Shown piece after piece: positions 12,260 through 14,243 of a DNA stretch of 14,243 nt. Positions within the stretch are counted from its first letter, which is position 1. Each line of letters starts with the position of its first letter. This DNA is from Candidatus Bathyarchaeota archaeon. GTDB lineage: Archaea > Thermoproteota > Bathyarchaeia > TCS64. The translations under genes were made by a program, and so were the position numbers. The notes under the pieces were generated by a model that was not told the origin of the DNA, did no database searches, and was given only the letters and a program-made list of their open reading frames with translations. The stretch lies in the NCBI GenBank assembly GCA_026014515.1, contig JAOZIG010000435.1, forward strand, positions 1-14,243, written 5' to 3'.

Positions 12260-13329
12260 TGAGAATCAAAATAGAACCCAGAGCAGACCCCACATGGAAA
12301 CAAACTCTAGCTGTTACAGTGTTCTCGGCTCTACTAGCTTTACCCATTATCGCTGTTATTTTCTGGGGGTTCCACGTGAACCCCATAGAGGCTTATTCTG
12401 TTATCTTGGAGGGCGCCTTTGGTGACTGGTATGGTTTCTCAGAGACAATAACGAAAGCAATCCCATTGATGCTATGCGCAGTAGGACTCAGCGTAGCTTT
12501 CCAGACAGGATTCTACAACATCGGAGCAGAAGGACAACTGTTGATGGGGGCTATTTTCAGCACATATGTTGCCCTGCGATGGGGAACACTACCATCAATC
12601 ATCGTTATTCCCGGGATGCTTGTAGCTGGGTTCATCGGTGGTGGACTCTGGGGGCTCATACCAACGTATCTACGTGTTAAGTTTGAGACCAATGAGGTCA
12701 TCACCACGTTGATGATGAACTATATCGCGTCACGTACCCTTGATTACCTTGTTTATGGTCCATGGAAGGGAGCAGATGAGTGGGGCTTCCCCTATACAAG
12801 CAAGTTCAACGTAAACACTTGGCTCCCCACATGGGGATTCACAAGAATACACACCCCAACACTGGTCATAGCAATACTATCAGGCATAATCCTATACCTT
12901 ATCTTAACAAGAACAAAGATCGGTTTCGAGACACGCATCGTAGGGAAGAACCCTGAAGCAGCGCGATATCTCGGCATCAGCTACCAGCGAATATTCATGA
13001 CAGTAATGCTCATCAGCGGAGGACTAGCAGGCATAGCAGGATTTGGAGAGATAGCTGGAATACAGCATAGGCTAAGACCGGGTATCTCACCCGGTTATGG
13101 TTTCACAGCCATAATCGTGGCTTGGCTTGGTCGACTTCATCCTTTGAGCACTATGGTTGTGGCTGTTTTATTCGGAGGTTTATTGGTTGGTGGGGAGATG
13201 CTCCAGATTAGGCTTGGGCTTCCATCAGCCACGATACAGTTGTTCAACGGGATTTTCCTGTTAACTATTCTCAGCGGAGAGTATCTGCTCAGAAACCGGA
13301 TCATAATTGAAAGGGAGGAAGAACAATGA
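12259..13329 (+). CDS. BMP-type ABC importer permease 1 (YufP/NupP-like)
   Basis: An integral-membrane permease of the BPD_transp_2 (LivH/RbsC-like) superfamily, 356 residues from ATG 12259. A GTG three bases earlier is an equally possible start; AGGAGG (12244-12249) lies nine bases from the ATG and six from the GTG. The N-terminus is cytosolic and basic, followed by several hydrophobic helices. Subfamily landmarks are Asn87-Ile-Gly-Ala-Glu-Gly-Gln, Thr144-Asn-Glu-Val-Ile-Thr-Thr-Leu-Met-Met-Asn-Tyr, the coupling-helix-like Asn231-Pro-Glu-Ala-Ala-Arg-Tyr-Leu-Gly, and Gly279-Tyr-Gly-Phe-Thr-Ala-Ile. Together with the smaller permease encoded next it should form the heterodimeric channel served by the fused ATPase. 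The start overlaps the ATPase stop (TGATG), and the end overlaps the next start by four bases, so the three proteins are probably made in fixed ratio. Confidence 0.93.
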   Translation: MRIKIEPRADPTWKQTLAVTVFSALLALPIIAVIFWGFHVNPIEAYSVILEGAFGDWYGFSETITKAIPLMLCAVGLSVAFQTGFYNIGAEGQLLMGAIFSTYVALRWGTLPSIIVIPGMLVAGFIGGGLWGLIPTYLRVKFETNEVITTLMMNYIASRTLDYLVYGPWKGADEWGFPYTSKFNVNTWLPTWGFTRIHTPTLVIAILSGIILYLILTRTKIGFETRIVGKNPEAARYLGISYQRIFMTVMLISGGLAGIAGFGEIAGIQHRLRPGISPGYGFTAIIVAWLGRLHPLSTMVVAVLFGGLLVGGEMLQIRLGLPSATIQLFNGIFLLTILSGEYLLRNRIIIEREEEQ

Positions 13330-14201
13330 TCGACATCATCATAAGCGTAGTCAGGGCAGCCATCAGAGCAGGAAGCCCCCTCCTAGTCGGAACCCTCGGA
13401 GAGATATACACCGAACGCTCGGGGATACTAAACCTAGGCGTAGAGGGTGTGATGCTTATGGGGGCTGTAACGGCTTTCGCAGCCACCCAGACAACAGGTA
13501 GCTTAGCGATAGGCATCATGGCAGCCATATTTGTGGGGGGTTTGATGGGTTTACTGCATGGGTTCATGAGTATAACTCTAAAAGTCAACCAGTACGTGGC
13601 TGGTCTAAGCCTCGTTATGCTTGGTAGCGGAGTCAGCAGCCTCATTGGATTAGGGTATATTGGTATCAGGGGGAAGACGTTGAAACCGGTGTTATTCGGT
13701 TTCGATATATTGGTTTATCTATTCGTCGCGTTAGCCATGGTGCTCTGGTTCATCCTATACAGGACACGAATAGGGATCGAGATCAGATCAGTGGGAGAGA
13801 ACCCGGCAGCAGCAGACGCCATGGGCATCAACGTAGACAGAACAAGATACCTATGCACAATTTTAGGTGGAGCCCTCGTTGGACTAGCCGGTGCTTATCT
13901 GAGCACAGCGTATCTCAGCAGCTGGACTGACAACATGACAAATGGAAGAGGATGGATCATACTAGCACTCACAATATTCGCGTCATGGGACCCAAGAGGC
14001 GCCATACTAGGGGCATGGATATTCGGCGGAGTAGAAGCTCTCCAATACAGACTGCAACCACTCGGCATATCACCAAGTTTCCTCGGGATGCTGCCATTCA
14101 TCGCAACCATCATCATTCTAGTTCTGAGCGGTAGATTCAGCAAGGGAAAAAGAGGCATACCTGAAGCACTGGGAAAACCGTATAGACGCGGCGAGCGGTA
14201 A
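13326..14201 (+). CDS. BMP-type ABC importer permease 2 (YufQ/NupQ-like)
   Basis: A 291-residue second permease of the same importer, also of the BPD_transp_2 superfamily, with the usual length of about 300. Landmarks are the N-terminal Leu24-Gly-Glu-Ile-Tyr-Thr-Glu-Arg-Ser-Gly-Ile-Leu-Asn-Leu-Gly-Val-Glu-Gly, Val87-Asn-Gln-Tyr-Val-Ala-Gly, the cytosolic Gly157-Glu-Asn-Pro-Ala-Ala-Ala-Asp-Ala-Met-Gly coupling segment, and Gly207-Arg-Gly-Trp-Ile-Ile-Leu-Ala-Leu-Thr-Ile-Phe. The tail (272-291) is basic and cytosolic. The ATG at 13326 overlaps the previous TGA (ATGA), and GGGAGG (13313-13318) is seven bases upstream, so this start is secure. No gene of nucleoside metabolism is seen before the window ends 42 nt later, so the substrate cannot be narrowed by downstream context. 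Confidence 0.93.
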   Translation: MIDIIISVVRAAIRAGSPLLVGTLGEIYTERSGILNLGVEGVMLMGAVTAFAATQTTGSLAIGIMAAIFVGGLMGLLHGFMSITLKVNQYVAGLSLVMLGSGVSSLIGLGYIGIRGKTLKPVLFGFDILVYLFVALAMVLWFILYRTRIGIEIRSVGENPAAADAMGINVDRTRYLCTILGGALVGLAGAYLSTAYLSSWTDNMTNGRGWIILALTIFASWDPRGAILGAWIFGGVEALQYRLQPLGISPSFLGMLPFIATIIILVLSGRFSKGKRGIPEALGKPYRRGER

Positions 14202-14212
14202 CCCAATAAACC

Positions 14213-14222
14213 GGGGTACCCC
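14213..14222. repeat. 10-bp palindrome after the importer operon
   Basis: GGGGTACCCC lies 11 bases beyond the last permease stop. It has no loop, so it is a poor RNA hairpin, and the T-run after it is weak. It may be a protein-binding dyad ahead of the next gene or chance; the window ends 21 bases later. Confidence 0.25.
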
Positions 14223-14243
14223 TTCCCATTGTATGATGCTCAA

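Noticed and set aside
14231..14243. A new gene starting at the ATG near 14233
   Set aside because: Only three to four codons are visible before the window ends, with no convincing promoter or ribosome-binding site.
1..14243. Defence island, prophage, insertion sequence, CRISPR array or tRNA
   Set aside because: Both strands were read for transposase or integrase motifs, spaced direct repeats and cloverleaf patterns, and none was found. Apart from three unrecognised proteins, the genes are housekeeping or transport types.

Overview
The window most likely comes from a mesophilic, uncultivated archaeon. A Bathyarchaeia-like or Asgard-like source fits, but the window holds no marker gene that settles the phylum. 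Reasons: T/A-rich TATA-like elements lie about 25-37 nt ahead of most genes, several genes look leaderless, TTG starts are common, gene ends are followed by T-runs, and the extracytoplasmic proteins use N-terminal membrane anchors rather than a lipobox. No rRNA, tRNA, CRISPR array, transposase, integrase or phage gene was seen.

Layout. (1) 1-3060: the 3' part of a DMT/EamA permease; a small winged-helix protein on the minus strand; a divergently transcribed secreted protein of unknown function; an unrecognised, highly charged soluble protein; and a convergent DUF488 protein. (2) 3206-6408: a gamma-glutamyltransferase-family Ntn hydrolase on the minus strand, divergent from a small conserved-looking protein, then an M42 (TET-type) zinc aminopeptidase. 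(3) 6446-9250: a membrane-bound CHASE4-HAMP histidine kinase without a partner regulator in view, and a fumarylacetoacetate-hydrolase-family enzyme that ends in a terminator-like hairpin. (4) 9387-14201: a complete BMP/PnrA-type ABC importer (tethered binding protein, tandem-NBD ATPase, two permeases), probably for nucleosides or related small molecules.

How they fit together. The importer genes are tightly packed: a 1-nt overlap (ATPase to permease 1) and a 4-nt ATGA overlap (permease 1 to permease 2). The binding-protein gene has its own promoter, a 26-bp near-perfect palindrome at the predicted transcription start, and a T-run after its stop. The GGT-like hydrolase and the M42 aminopeptidase both suit peptide or amide catabolism. 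The other genes look like independent units.

Most interesting non-coding signal: between the winged-helix gene and the secreted-protein gene, 6-bp half-sites (TGGAAC / GTTCCA) alternate in orientation on an exact 10-bp pitch, between the two predicted promoters. This looks like a multi-site operator for co-operative binding, and the adjacent winged-helix protein is the obvious candidate ligand. A 13-bp symmetric TATA element between the hydrolase gene and the small protein gene may act as a bidirectional promoter.
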